NCBI RefSeq assembly: GCF_003610355.1
Contig: NZ_RAPY01000004.1
Span: forward strand, 434,001-498,000
DNA: 64,000 nucleotides
Reading direction: 5' to 3'
Source of the DNA: Sphingobacterium detergens
GTDB taxonomy: Bacteria; Bacteroidota; Bacteroidia; Sphingobacteriales; Sphingobacteriaceae
Made by a program: the position numbers and the translations under genes
Notes under the pieces: model-generated
Told to the model about the DNA's origin: nothing
What the model saw: the letters and a program-made list of their open reading frames with translations, nothing else
Databases searched by the model: none
Shown: positions 1 to 9,479 of the stretch, piece after piece
How the letters are laid out: every line of letters starts with the position of its first letter
Numbering within the stretch: the stretch's first letter is position 1

Positions 1-797
1 AATGAGATGTTATTGTCATAGATATCAACTTGTTCGTAGAGTTTGTTAAAGTATGCTGCTAGACCATCATTATCGATAAATTTGGGATCAAACTGTGCCC
101 GTTGATCACCGAGTATATACTGCTTGGTCTTACTTGGATCTTTACGGTAGTACACTTTGGACATTTTCTCTTCGATAAAAGCCGGTAACACATATTTATT
201 TGCCGTTTTGGCCGAATCGTCTGTTTCAAAAAGAAATTGATAGTTTTTAAAGATTTTTTTGTTGACAAACTTCTCAGAAAGATTGCTTAATCCCAAAGAC
301 ATCTTCTCGTATTGATCGAATTCGGCGTATTGCTGTCCCGATAGGCGATTTTTCTCTTTATTTTCGATAACCTTACGGATCAGGGCGACTGCGGGATTGT
401 CTTTATTGCTATATTTTTTCTTCTGGGCTTTGACAACAACTTCCTCCAGCATATTGTCTTGTGCATCCATCAGAATTTCTTTTGACTGTACAGCATCATT
501 GGTCACGAAAGCATCCTTATTATCATAACCGACATAACTTGCTCTGATTTTGACATAAGATGTCGGAAATACCAGTCTAAACTCTCCATTCGCGTTGGTC
601 GACGTAGAAGTTCCCGCAGCAGCTGGCGCACCTACTACAGCCACAGTAGCATAGGCAATGGGTGTCTTTGTCTTTGCGTCTTTGACTGTACCTGTAACCG
701 TTTTGGTTTGAGCAAAGGCTAGGGCCGCTGATAGCAGAAATGTTATCGAGAAAAAGAGTTTAGTTATGAAGGTTTTTGTGTTTATTTTAGCTTCCAT
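1..797 (-). CDS. DUF5686 / carboxypeptidase-regulatory-like outer-membrane protein (3' end outside window)
   Basis: The gene reads leftward from an ATG at 797 and is cut by the window edge, leaving about 265 codons. A signal peptide (residues 8-30, ending AFAQ) is followed by a CarboxypepD_reg-like beta-sandwich (about 33-115) with the usual VTGTVKDAKTKTPIAYATV opening. At residues 133-147 is DNPAVALIRKVIENK, the motif that opens the DUF5686 family. Members of that family have an N-terminal sandwich and a large C-terminal outer-membrane beta-barrel; the barrel itself would lie outside the window. Its substrate is not known. It stands alone, with an AT-rich gap upstream. The family call is firm; the biological role is not. 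Confidence 0.85.
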   Translation of the reverse strand, partial: MEAKINTKTFITKLFFSITFLLSAALAFAQTKTVTGTVKDAKTKTPIAYATVAVVGAPAAAGTSTSTNANGEFRLVFPTSYVKIRASYVGYDNKDAFVTNDAVQSKEILMDAQDNMLEEVVVKAQKKKYSNKDNPAVALIRKVIENKEKNRLSGQQYAEFDQYEKMSLGLSNLSEKFVNKKIFKNYQFLFETDDSAKTANKYVLPAFIEEKMSKVYYRKDPSKTKQYILGDQRAQFDPKFIDNDGLAAYFNKLYEQVDIYDNNIS

Positions 798-1098
798 TAT
801 ATTGCTATAATCTTGAAAATTCAAAATTGTTTTGTTGTTTTTACTTTATTTCTGACTTTATAAGTATTAAAATCAAAAAATCAGTGAACAAAGGAAGCAA
901 AAAATTAAGAATATTTAAAATTTTATTGTAATGTAATAAAGGAAATGTGCTTATTTGTTTTTGGGTTTAAATGGTTGTTTTGCAGTTGTTTGTCTCAAAT
1001 TATTGATTTAGGTCAATAATTTATCATCCACATTTTGACTTCACGATGATTTTCCGATCAAATATTTGCTGACTTTTGTAACGATATAGTCAATTGCG
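798..1098. other. AT-rich intergenic region
   Basis: About 300 bases separate the start of the DUF5686 gene from the end of the pseudouridine synthase gene; both are read leftward. The sequence is very AT-rich with many A and T runs. I see no open frame, no clear terminator hairpin and no convincing promoter box. It presumably holds the DUF5686 promoter. Confidence 0.5.
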
Positions 1099-2787
1099 TT
1101 AAAAATCAGGAGGAATATGAAAGCTGATTTCCTGTCTAGAACCTGGGTGTATAAACTTAATGAAAGCGGCGTGGAGGTGTAATCTATTGGATTTTCTGCC
1201 ATAAAGATCATCACCTACAATAGGTGTATTCAGTCCGTTTGGATGTACGGCATGCATGCGAAGTTGATGCGTCCGGCCTGTTAGTGGATAGAAACGGACC
1301 CTTGTTTTGCCGTCTTCAATTGCGATTCTCTCCCATTTGGTTTGTGCAGGCTTGCCATAGCTGTAGCAGACCATTTGTCGGGGCCTGTCATCGAGATCCA
1401 CACGGAGCGGGAGATCAATTAGACCAGATTCCTGTTCAACAATGCCATCGAGTAAAGCGATATATTCTTTTGCAATGGTATGTTGTATAAATTGATCCTG
1501 TATAAATTGATGGGCTTCTTTATTTTTAGCAACAACCAACAGTCCTGAAGTGGACATGTCCAGCCGATGAATAATAATAGGGCCCGCTGCAGGATAACGT
1601 TGGAGTACACGATTGTAGACTGAATCCTTGACGTATATCCCAGGGACAGACAAAAACTCGGCTGGTTTATTGAAGACGATAATATCTTCATCTTCATAGA
1701 TTTGCGGGAGCTCCGTTTGCAGTGTTGTTTCCTGTTGCATGGGATTCGGGTCAACGTTTAGTCCCTGAAGCATATAACCCAAAATAGGTTCACATTTTTT
1801 ACGGCAAGCCGGGTAATAGTTTTTGTGCCGACGGATTTCGGAGGAAGGGGAGCAACCCCACCAAAATTCAGCCAAAGCTATGGGTGTAAGATTGTTGCTG
1901 TAAGAATACTGCAATAATTTGGGCGCTGCGCATTCTCCAGAACCTGCGGGCGGTGTGCTTTGGTCAAAGTCCTGAAAAACAGCAACGACATTCTTGTGCT
2001 GTCCTGTTGCATTCAAAAAATTATATTGTTCAAAAAGTCTCTTTTGCAAATTTCCAGATCGCATCTTACGCTCTTCTTTCAATGCAGAAATCTCGGAAAG
2101 CAATTGTTGGAGCTTAAGGTTTTCAGATTCCAACGCCAGGTGCATGTCATACTGATAACGTTGGAGTTCCTGTTTGTCTTTTAGGCTTTGACTGCGCATA
2201 TCCTCCATGAGCATTTCGAAGTCCTCATCTGATAGGAGGGGACGCAATCTTGTTCGGGTTTCCTTGCGTTCTTTTTTCTGACTTCTAAGCTTTGTTTTGA
2301 GCAGCTCAAGCTGTGTGTCCCAATAACCTTTTAATCTATTGAGATTGCTTGTTGTCTGTTCAAGTTCTTCACTGTTTTCAAGAAATTCAATTTTCCTGTT
2401 GAGGGCATTTAAATGTACCTCTTCATTCAGAAAGAAGCCATCCTCTTCCAGCATGTCAAATATTGGGGGAACAAAGTATTGGTGTTTATTGCTACCAGCA
2501 AGCTTGCCGGATACAGCGGCAAGGTATCCGAGCCGATGCTGTTGATCGCGGACAACCAGTATGCCAAACATCTTGCCTATGGCAAGATTATCGTTATTTT
2601 CTTCAAGACCAAAGTTATGCGTCCACTCGTTTTGCGTCTCCAGATAAGTTTGAAGTTCTTCCGCAGCGATAATGGCTAGCGCATGTGGTTCATAACAAAA
2701 TGGAAAGGTAAATCGCAAGGGGAGTTCGATACCCGAAATATCCTCTTTGAATGCATGAAAATAAGCGTTGTTGTCTAAAGTACCCAC
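1099..2787 (-). CDS. RluA-family RNA pseudouridine synthase with long N-terminal extension
   Basis: This 562-residue protein should isomerise uridine to pseudouridine in rRNA or tRNA in the cytoplasm. The C-terminal 200 residues are a standard RluA catalytic domain: it opens with YEDEDIIVFNKPAEFLSVPG and carries the signature HRLDMSTSGLLVVAKN, in which D410 is the expected catalytic aspartate, followed later by the GRTHQLRMH motif. The N-terminal 350 residues are an extension seen in larger members of the family. They contain a long charged coiled-coil-like stretch (about 120-245) and a small cysteine cluster (about 315-335: CSPSSEIRRHKNYYPACRKKC). The exact RNA target cannot be told from sequence. 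It is divergent from dps, with a TAnnTTTG box at 2816-2823. Confidence 0.9.
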   Translation of the reverse strand: MGTLDNNAYFHAFKEDISGIELPLRFTFPFCYEPHALAIIAAEELQTYLETQNEWTHNFGLEENNDNLAIGKMFGILVVRDQQHRLGYLAAVSGKLAGSNKHQYFVPPIFDMLEEDGFFLNEEVHLNALNRKIEFLENSEELEQTTSNLNRLKGYWDTQLELLKTKLRSQKKERKETRTRLRPLLSDEDFEMLMEDMRSQSLKDKQELQRYQYDMHLALESENLKLQQLLSEISALKEERKMRSGNLQKRLFEQYNFLNATGQHKNVVAVFQDFDQSTPPAGSGECAAPKLLQYSYSNNLTPIALAEFWWGCSPSSEIRRHKNYYPACRKKCEPILGYMLQGLNVDPNPMQQETTLQTELPQIYEDEDIIVFNKPAEFLSVPGIYVKDSVYNRVLQRYPAAGPIIIHRLDMSTSGLLVVAKNKEAHQFIQDQFIQHTIAKEYIALLDGIVEQESGLIDLPLRVDLDDRPRQMVCYSYGKPAQTKWERIAIEDGKTRVRFYPLTGRTHQLRMHAVHPNGLNTPIVGDDLYGRKSNRLHLHAAFIKFIHPGSRQEISFHIPPDF

Positions 2788-2815
2788 AGTCTTCCCTCTA
2801 ATAATATTCTGCCTG

Positions 2816-2823
2816 CAAAAATA
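2816..2823 (-). promoter_or_regulatory. -7 box (TATTTTTG) upstream of the pseudouridine synthase
   Basis: Read on the minus strand this is an exact match to the Bacteroidetes -7 consensus TAnnTTTG, 28 bases before the ATG at 2787. No good TTTG -33 element is seen at the usual spacing, so the call rests on the -7 box and its position. Confidence 0.4.
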
Positions 2824-2865
2824 CGGTTATTATGCTATTGAAATGACATTTTAAACCCAGTTTTT

Positions 2866-2896
2866 TTTGTTTCCACTTCTTTTTTGGGTAAATTTA
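2866..2896 (+). promoter_or_regulatory. Promoter of dps
   Basis: A TTTG (2866-2869) is followed after exactly 19 nt by TAAATTTA (2889-2896), seven of eight matches to TAnnTTTG. The spacing is that of Bacteroidetes housekeeping sigma promoters. Transcription would start near 2903, giving a leader of about 34 nt before the dps ATG. Confidence 0.5.
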
Positions 2897-2936
2897 ACTA
2901 AGCAATTAAAAGATATAGTTAACAAATAAACACAAT

Positions 2937-3410
2937 ATGAAAACTTCAATTGGAATTAAAGATGCAGACTTAAAAAAAGTTGCGAAATTGCTCAATGTCT
3001 TATTGGCCGATGAGCATATTATCTATATGAAAACACGCAATGCGCATTGGAATGTTGAAGGAGCTGATTTTCACGCTGCTCATTTATTTTTAGAATCCCA
3101 ATACGATGAGTTGGCAGAAGTTATTGATGAAGTGGCGGAGCGTGTACGTACATTGGGTCACTATGCGGTAGGTACATTTGATAAATATCTAAAATTAACG
3201 CGTTTGACAGAATCAACATCTGAAAAGACAGATAGTCAATCTTATTATAAAGAGCTGCTGTCGGATCACGAGTCTATTGCGATGTCAATTCGTGGGGATA
3301 TTGCTGTCGTTGAGGGAACCGCTGATAATGGTACGGAAGATTTTTTGGTGGGCTTGTTGGAAAAACACGAGAAAATGGCTTGGATGCTGCGCGCTCATTT
3401 TATAAAATAG
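2937..3410 (+). CDS. dps: Dps family ferritin-like DNA-protection protein
   Basis: This 157-residue protein has the standard Dps length and a four-helix ferritin-like pattern. The first helix pair carries MKTRNAHWNVEG, followed by HAAHLFLESQYDELAEVIDEVAERVR; these hold the His, Asp and Glu ligands of the intersubunit ferroxidase centre. Dps dodecamers oxidise Fe(II) with hydrogen peroxide, store the iron, and in many species bind DNA under stress. The N-terminus is short with a few lysines, so DNA binding is possible but not shown. It is monocistronic, between its own promoter and a strong terminator. An oxyR homologue lies at 21.6 kb, and Dps is a common OxyR target, but no OxyR site was recognised here. 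Confidence 0.95.
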   Translation: MKTSIGIKDADLKKVAKLLNVLLADEHIIYMKTRNAHWNVEGADFHAAHLFLESQYDELAEVIDEVAERVRTLGHYAVGTFDKYLKLTRLTESTSEKTDSQSYYKELLSDHESIAMSIRGDIAVVEGTADNGTEDFLVGLLEKHEKMAWMLRAHFIK

Positions 3411-3436
3411 TAGATGTAGTCCCATCTGATATGGAT

Positions 3437-3471
3437 AATCCCGCTCCTTTTAAGGAACGGGATTTTTTTTT
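3437..3471 (+). terminator. Rho-independent terminator after dps
   Basis: The arms AATCCCG and CGGGATT plus the inner TCC/GGA pairs form a stable hairpin, followed directly by about nine T. It lies 27 bases after the dps stop codon. Confidence 0.85.
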
Positions 3472-3551
3472 ATGTTTTGTTGTCGGCGCAGGATAATTTT
3501 TCTATCTTAAAGAGGAATTAAGCCTTCAGAAACTTTTAACATATTACAGCT

Positions 3552-6011
3552 ATGCTTGAAGACGACAACCTAAATCAAACCACACTAAACGAGGAAGAAA
3601 ATGATGGTACTTTGGAAAGTATGCATCATGTGAATAATCCGGTATTGGATTTACCTAAAATTGAAAAGAAATACCTAGAAACAGTTGTATCCCACAATCA
3701 AAATGACAAATCATACTATTTTTCCGATGGTAAGGCAAAAGTCGAGATTAAGATCGTAACGGATGAGATTGTACGTGTTCGATTGGCACCACAGGGGACA
3801 TTTTTGGAAGATTTTTCCTATGCTCTGGCAAAGAAAGACCATCGTGTCAGTATACACCAATGTAAAGAGGAGGTAGACCATTATAGTGTTCATACAAACA
3901 CCATTTCATGTCGCATCAATAAAAGCGACTTTTTGATTTCCTTTTCTGACAGAGCGGGTAAACTGTTTAATGCCGATTTGGCTCCAATGCACTGGGAAGA
4001 AAGTCCGGATTTTGGCGGATACTATGTTTATAGTACTAAAGTTGCTTTTGAAAATGAAGCATTTTATGGACTGGGCGATAAGGCCACTAAGCTTAATCTT
4101 CGTGGTAAGCGATTAAAGAATTGGAACTCGGACACCTATGCCTTTGCTTATGATCAGGATCCTTTATACAAAACCATTCCTTTTTACATTGGACTAAAGG
4201 ATGGTGAAGCTTATGGTATTTTCTTTGATAATACGTTTAAGACTTATTTCGATTTTGCTGCCGAGGATCCAGGAAAGACCAGCTTTTGGTCGGAAGGTGG
4301 TGAATTACAATATTACTATATCCATGGTCCGCATATTATTGACGTGATCCGTAGGTACCATACCTTGACGGGAACTCACTATTTGCCTCCACTTTGGGCT
4401 ATTGGTTATCATCAATGTCGATGGAGCTATTATCCGGAAGCCAATGTGCGTAAAGTGGCCGAAGAATTCAGAAAAAGACAAATCCCATGTGACGCCATTT
4501 ACCTGGATATTGATTACATGGATGGCTATCGCTGTTTTACATGGAATAAACAATATTTTCCAAATCCGAAAAAAATGATTGCTGATCTTGCCAACGACGG
4601 TTTTAAGACGGTGGTCATGATTGATCCGGGAATTAAAGTGGATGAAAACTATTGGGTATTTCGAGAAGGTAAAGAGAATAAATATTTCTGTCGCCGTGGT
4701 GATGATTATTTTATGGAGGGGTTCGTCTGGCCTGGGCGCTGTCAATTCCCTGATTTTACAAACCCTGAGGTCAGACAGTGGTGGGGAACCTTATACCAGG
4801 GGCTGGTGGAAGATGGTGTGGCAGGTTTTTGGAACGATATGAATGAGCCAGCGGTGTTTGGTCGTGGGACTTTTCCAGATGATGTCAGACATCAATACGA
4901 TGGACATCGTGGATCGCACCGCAAAGCACACAACGTCTATGGTATGCAGATGGTGCGTGCTACCTATGATGGCTTAAAGAAATTGTATAAAAACAAAAGG
5001 CCATTTACCATTACACGAGCGGCTTATGCTGGCACACAACGTTATTCTTCGGTTTGGACTGGAGATAATTTAGCGAGTTGGGAGCATCTCAAGCTGGGCA
5101 CCCTGCAGTTGCAGCGTTTGTCGACGTCAGGGATGTCTTTTTGCGGAACAGACATTGGTGGATTTACAGGAGAACCCGATGGGGAGCTGTTTACAAGGTG
5201 GATGCAATTTGGTGTTTTTTCGCCATTTATGCGTGTGCACTCCGCAGGGGATACCCGCGATCGTGAACCTTGGAGTTTTGGTGAAGACTGGGAGAAAATA
5301 AATAAAAAGTTTATAGAATTGCGATATAAACTGTTACCCTATATCTATACCTGTTTTTGGGAACAAACGAAATATGGTTATCCGATTTTGCGTCCAATTT
5401 CGATGGTGGAGCAACATATTCCGACCAATTGGCAACGTGAAGAAGAGTTCTGTTTTGGCGATAAAATATTGGTGTCACCAGTGTTGCAACCCGGTCAGAA
5501 GAGCAAGATCGTTTACCTTCCTGCGGGAGACTGGTTCTATTACTTCAATAATGAGGTTTATATTGGTGGAAAGGAACATACTATCGCAACACCGCTGGAT
5601 GAAATGCCACTATTTATTCGTGGTGGATCTGTTATTCCAGAATATCCAGTCATGCAATACACTGGTGAAAAGAAAGTGGAAGAACTGCAATTGAATATCT
5701 ATTTTTCTGAAGGAGTACATCGTTCATACGTGTATTCTGATCATGGTGATACGTTTGCTTATGAACAAGATATCTATTTGGAAAAATGTTTTACACTGTC
5801 TGGATTAAAAGATTCCCTTTCTATCAAGCAGACCCGTGACGGATTATTTACCGAGCGATATGAAGAGTATAAGTTGCAATTGATAGGTCTACCATTTGCT
5901 GTTAAAAAGGTGAAAACAGATGGGATTGATACAAAAATACAAAAAGATGAACAGGGGCGATATTGGATTAATGTCGCACGTGAATTTGAAAACATATTGA
6001 TAGAGGGTTAA
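3552..6011 (+). CDS. GH31 family alpha-glucosidase
   Basis: This 819-residue retaining glycoside hydrolase probably acts on alpha-glucosidic bonds of malto-oligosaccharides or glycogen-derived glucans. There is no signal peptide, so it should be cytoplasmic. An acidic tail of about 40 residues precedes a mutarotase-like beta-sandwich. The catalytic barrel (about 270-600) contains GFWNDMNEPAVFG with D429 as nucleophile, and WTGDN with D505 as the acid/base. Later motifs GTDIGGFTGEPDGELFTRW and FSPFMRVHSAGD are typical of GH31. The stop codon is two bases from the glgB start, which ties it to glycogen turnover. Alpha-xylosidase or another GH31 specificity cannot be excluded. Confidence 0.92.
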   Translation: MLEDDNLNQTTLNEEENDGTLESMHHVNNPVLDLPKIEKKYLETVVSHNQNDKSYYFSDGKAKVEIKIVTDEIVRVRLAPQGTFLEDFSYALAKKDHRVSIHQCKEEVDHYSVHTNTISCRINKSDFLISFSDRAGKLFNADLAPMHWEESPDFGGYYVYSTKVAFENEAFYGLGDKATKLNLRGKRLKNWNSDTYAFAYDQDPLYKTIPFYIGLKDGEAYGIFFDNTFKTYFDFAAEDPGKTSFWSEGGELQYYYIHGPHIIDVIRRYHTLTGTHYLPPLWAIGYHQCRWSYYPEANVRKVAEEFRKRQIPCDAIYLDIDYMDGYRCFTWNKQYFPNPKKMIADLANDGFKTVVMIDPGIKVDENYWVFREGKENKYFCRRGDDYFMEGFVWPGRCQFPDFTNPEVRQWWGTLYQGLVEDGVAGFWNDMNEPAVFGRGTFPDDVRHQYDGHRGSHRKAHNVYGMQMVRATYDGLKKLYKNKRPFTITRAAYAGTQRYSSVWTGDNLASWEHLKLGTLQLQRLSTSGMSFCGTDIGGFTGEPDGELFTRWMQFGVFSPFMRVHSAGDTRDREPWSFGEDWEKINKKFIELRYKLLPYIYTCFWEQTKYGYPILRPISMVEQHIPTNWQREEEFCFGDKILVSPVLQPGQKSKIVYLPAGDWFYYFNNEVYIGGKEHTIATPLDEMPLFIRGGSVIPEYPVMQYTGEKKVEELQLNIYFSEGVHRSYVYSDHGDTFAYEQDIYLEKCFTLSGLKDSLSIKQTRDGLFTERYEEYKLQLIGLPFAVKKVKTDGIDTKIQKDEQGRYWINVAREFENILIEG

Positions 6012-6013
6012 AC

Positions 6014-7972
6014 ATGGCCAATCAAGTAATACCGCATAGTCTTTTTTCGGAATTTGATGTTGCGCTGTTCCAATCGGGCAAGCATTTCAAATTGTATGAA
6101 AAATTTGGTTCGCATGAACTGGAAGTAGAGGGTGAAAGAGGCGTTTATTTTGCGGTTTGGGCCCCAAATGCAAAATCCGTTTCCGTAACAGGAAACTTCA
6201 ATTTCTGGGACAAGGGGAGTCATCCTTTACATGTCCGCTGGGACACAAGTGGAATCTGGGAAGGTTTTATTCCCGGAATAGCCAATGGTGAAACTTACAA
6301 ATATTGTATTCAGACCTCTTCAGGAGAAGAGCTTGAGAAAGGTGACCCATTCGCATTCAAATGGGAGGTAGCACCTAAAACGGCATCCATCGTCCATTCT
6401 AATTGGTACGAATGGAATGACGGAAACTGGATGAAGGAGCGTATCGTAAAAAATAGACTGGACCAGCCATGGTCGGTCTATGAACTGCACCTTGGCTCAT
6501 GGGCAAGAGATCCAGAGAGCCCAGATACGCTATTAAACTATCGGGAGATTGCTGTACAGCTTGTGGCTTATGTCAAGGAAATGAATTTTACACATGTAGA
6601 ATTTATGCCTTTGATGGAACACCCCTATTACCCCTCATGGGGATATCAGATTACAGGTTATTTTGCTGCAAGCTCGCGTTATGGCTCTGCGCAGGATTTA
6701 ATGTTCCTGATCGAAGCGCTCCATGCGGCCGGAATTGGGGTACTATTGGATTGGGTACCTTCACATTTCCCCGGTGATGCACATGGACTTTATCGCTTCG
6801 ATGGTACAAGTCTTTATGAACACGAAGATCCACGAAAGGGTTTTCACCCTGACTGGCAATCGTATATTTTTAATTATGGTCGCAATGAAGTGCGCTCTTT
6901 TCTGATCAGTAATGCTTTTTACTGGTTGGACCGTTTCCATATTGATGGACTTCGCGTAGATGCTGTCGCTTCGATGTTGTATCTGGATTATAGCCGCAAT
7001 GCCGGTGAGTGGATTCCGAACGAATTTGGTGGTAATGAGAACCTGGAAGCCGTACAATTCCTAAAAGAATTTAATGAGGCTGTTTATGCACATTTTCCGG
7101 ATGTACAGACCATCGCCGAAGAATCGACCTCCTGGCCCGGTGTCAGTAAACCAACCTATGCCGGTGGTCTGGGATTTGGAATGAAATGGATGATGGGATG
7201 GATGCACGATACATTGGATTATTTTAAGGAAGATCCAATCAATAGAAAATACCATCACGACCGTATCACTTTTGCCACAGTATATGCTTTTCATGAGAAT
7301 TTTATGCTCCCGCTGTCACACGATGAAGTTGTTTATGGAAAACAGCCCCTGATTTATAAAATGCCTGGCGATGAGTGGCAAAAGTTTGCTAACCTAAGGG
7401 CGTTATACTTGTTCATGTATACTTTCTTAGGGACGAAATTGCTGTTTATGGGTGGAGAGTTTGGACAAACGTCCGAATGGAATGTGAATCAATCGCTCGA
7501 CTGGCATCTGTTGGAATTTATGCCACATCAGGGTATGAAAAAATTTGTAGCCGATTTAAATGCGACTTATCAACAACAACCCAGCCTCTTTCAAAAGGCT
7601 TTTGATGCTTCAGGGTTTGAATGGATAGATGCTGGCGACCGTGAAAATTCGGTCTTGGTCTATTGGCGTAAGGCATTTGATCAATGGGATGATACCGTGG
7701 TTGTGATTAATTTAACACCTGTTGTACGCGAAGATTTTCGTATCGGACTGCCTTATGCAGGAGAATGGGAAGTTGTTTTGAGTTCGGACGATCTTAAATA
7801 TTTCGGTTCAGGAGTGTGTAGTCAACATGTGGCAAGTGAACACCTGCATTGGATGAACCAGGTGCAATCTGCTCAGGTCAATCTTCCGCCGCTGGGAGGC
7901 TATATTCTTAAACGCAAGAAGGTTGTGAAAGAAGCGGTACCTGTAAAACCGGGAGAGCGTGTTCCGCTGTGA
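6014..7972 (+). CDS. glgB: 1,4-alpha-glucan branching enzyme
   Basis: GlgB (652 residues, GH13) makes the alpha-1,6 branches of glycogen. A CBM48-like N-terminal domain (about 40-130, VYFAVWAPNAKSVSVTGNFN) is followed by a GH13 barrel with GLRVDAVASMLYLDY (D316, nucleophile), AEESTSWPGV (E369/E370 region, acid/base), and LPLSHDEVVYGK (the conserved HDE region). A short beta-rich C-terminal domain closes the protein. It is shorter than the 728-residue E. coli enzyme, mainly at the N-terminus. A GAGGG sequence lies 8 bases upstream of the ATG, one of few Shine-Dalgarno-like sites here. It is second in the four-gene glycogen cluster and likely cotranscribed with GH31. Confidence 0.96.
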   Translation: MANQVIPHSLFSEFDVALFQSGKHFKLYEKFGSHELEVEGERGVYFAVWAPNAKSVSVTGNFNFWDKGSHPLHVRWDTSGIWEGFIPGIANGETYKYCIQTSSGEELEKGDPFAFKWEVAPKTASIVHSNWYEWNDGNWMKERIVKNRLDQPWSVYELHLGSWARDPESPDTLLNYREIAVQLVAYVKEMNFTHVEFMPLMEHPYYPSWGYQITGYFAASSRYGSAQDLMFLIEALHAAGIGVLLDWVPSHFPGDAHGLYRFDGTSLYEHEDPRKGFHPDWQSYIFNYGRNEVRSFLISNAFYWLDRFHIDGLRVDAVASMLYLDYSRNAGEWIPNEFGGNENLEAVQFLKEFNEAVYAHFPDVQTIAEESTSWPGVSKPTYAGGLGFGMKWMMGWMHDTLDYFKEDPINRKYHHDRITFATVYAFHENFMLPLSHDEVVYGKQPLIYKMPGDEWQKFANLRALYLFMYTFLGTKLLFMGGEFGQTSEWNVNQSLDWHLLEFMPHQGMKKFVADLNATYQQQPSLFQKAFDASGFEWIDAGDRENSVLVYWRKAFDQWDDTVVVINLTPVVREDFRIGLPYAGEWEVVLSSDDLKYFGSGVCSQHVASEHLHWMNQVQSAQVNLPPLGGYILKRKKVVKEAVPVKPGERVPL

Positions 7973-8060
7973 TCGTATGTTTTATCGGTTGAAGGAGTAG
8001 GTAAAAGTAAATTTCAAATAGGATAAGCTCCATCTGAACGATGGAAAAAAATATGTACAG

Positions 8061-9473
8061 ATGAAAGTATTTCATTTAAGTGTCGAATGCTATCCCATAG
8101 CCAAGGTTGGCGGTCTAGCGGATGTGGTGGGAGCGTTGCCCAAGTATCAAACTAAACTTGGAGTGGATGCCGCTGTCATTATGCCATGGTACGACCGCCC
8201 ATTTGTCAAGGATCATTCTTTTGATGTTGTTTATGAGGGGACTTTTTTTCAAGGATCCGAACGATTAGATTATAGTGTTTTCAAGGAAAGAGATAATATA
8301 CTGGGTTTTGAACTCTATTTGATTAAAATTCCTGGTAAATTGGATCGTCAGGAAGTCTATTGTTACCCCGATGAGGGCGAGCAGTTTATCGCTTTTCAAC
8401 ATGCTGTGTTAAACTGGTTCAAGGCAAAAGCGATTGTACCTGATATTGTCCATTGCCATGATCATCATGTTGGTTTAATGCCTTTTTTGATGAAATATAG
8501 CAATGAATATAATTTCCTTGCTGATGTAAAGACGGTTGCGACAGTTCACAATGGCCAGTACCAAGGTTGGACACACTGGAGCAAAGCGATTTTATTGCCT
8601 GGTTTTGATAGTTGGAAATGGGGACTCCTGGACTGGGATGGTCTGATCAATCCACTTGCAGCACTGATCAAGTGCTGTGATGCCTATACGACTGTTTCAG
8701 AGGGTTACCTTGAAGAGCTTTATGTCGATGCGAACGGTTTGCAGCACTTATTTTATGATGAGCGGCATAAGTCGGTCGGGATTGTCAACGGAATTGATTG
8801 GGATATCTGGAATCCCGATAAAGATTATACCCTGATTGAAAATTATAATCTTGCCTCGGCCTTTGCAGGTAAGCTCAAAAATAAGCAGGCACTAGCACAG
8901 CAGTATAAAATTGACCCAGCACTTCCATTATTGGTCTTTATTGGTCGTTTTGCGACGGAAAAAGGAGCCGATTTATTGCCGGATATAATTTTGGATTTGA
9001 CTGAAAATTTTCCCGGAAGATTGAGTATATTTATACTGGGTGCTGGAGATCCAGCGATTCAGGCACGGGTAAAAATGCTCGTGGATAAACAGATAGAAAA
9101 TTTTGATGTGTTCTTTGGTTATGATGAAAATCTTGCGCATTGGCTTTATGCAAGTGCAGACTTTCTTTTGATGCCTTCACGGGTTGAACCCTGTGGACTC
9201 AATCAGCTTTATGCCATGAAATATGGAACCTTGCCGATTGTACACCGTGTGGGGGGGCTAAAAGATACTGTCATCGATTTGGAAAACAATGGATACGGTG
9301 TTGGTTTTGACACGCTTAAGGTAGCTGATATCAGAAAGGCTATTGTCCGCGCTGTCGAATACTATGAAAATAGGTCTAAATTTGAAGACAACCAACACAA
9401 AATAATGAGTTTGGATTTTTCCTGGGATAAATCCGCAGCGAAATACTTAAATCTATATAACCAATTAATTTAA
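8061..9473 (+). CDS. glgA: Glycogen synthase (ADP-glucose), GT5
   Basis: GlgA (470 residues) extends alpha-1,4-glucan chains with ADP-glucose. The N-terminal Rossmann domain opens with MKVFHLSVECYPIAKVGGLADV, including the KVGGLADV loop that contacts ADP-glucose. The second domain carries VFIGRFATEKGADLLPD, and the EPCGLNQLYAMKYGTLPIV segment typical of GT5 C-terminal active sites. Its length matches bacterial glycogen synthases. It lies 88 bases after glgB and 6 bases before glgC, so it is tightly coupled to the ADP-glucose-producing enzyme. Confidence 0.96.
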   Translation: MKVFHLSVECYPIAKVGGLADVVGALPKYQTKLGVDAAVIMPWYDRPFVKDHSFDVVYEGTFFQGSERLDYSVFKERDNILGFELYLIKIPGKLDRQEVYCYPDEGEQFIAFQHAVLNWFKAKAIVPDIVHCHDHHVGLMPFLMKYSNEYNFLADVKTVATVHNGQYQGWTHWSKAILLPGFDSWKWGLLDWDGLINPLAALIKCCDAYTTVSEGYLEELYVDANGLQHLFYDERHKSVGIVNGIDWDIWNPDKDYTLIENYNLASAFAGKLKNKQALAQQYKIDPALPLLVFIGRFATEKGADLLPDIILDLTENFPGRLSIFILGAGDPAIQARVKMLVDKQIENFDVFFGYDENLAHWLYASADFLLMPSRVEPCGLNQLYAMKYGTLPIVHRVGGLKDTVIDLENNGYGVGFDTLKVADIRKAIVRAVEYYENRSKFEDNQHKIMSLDFSWDKSAAKYLNLYNQLI

Positions 9474-9479
9474 TTTGAT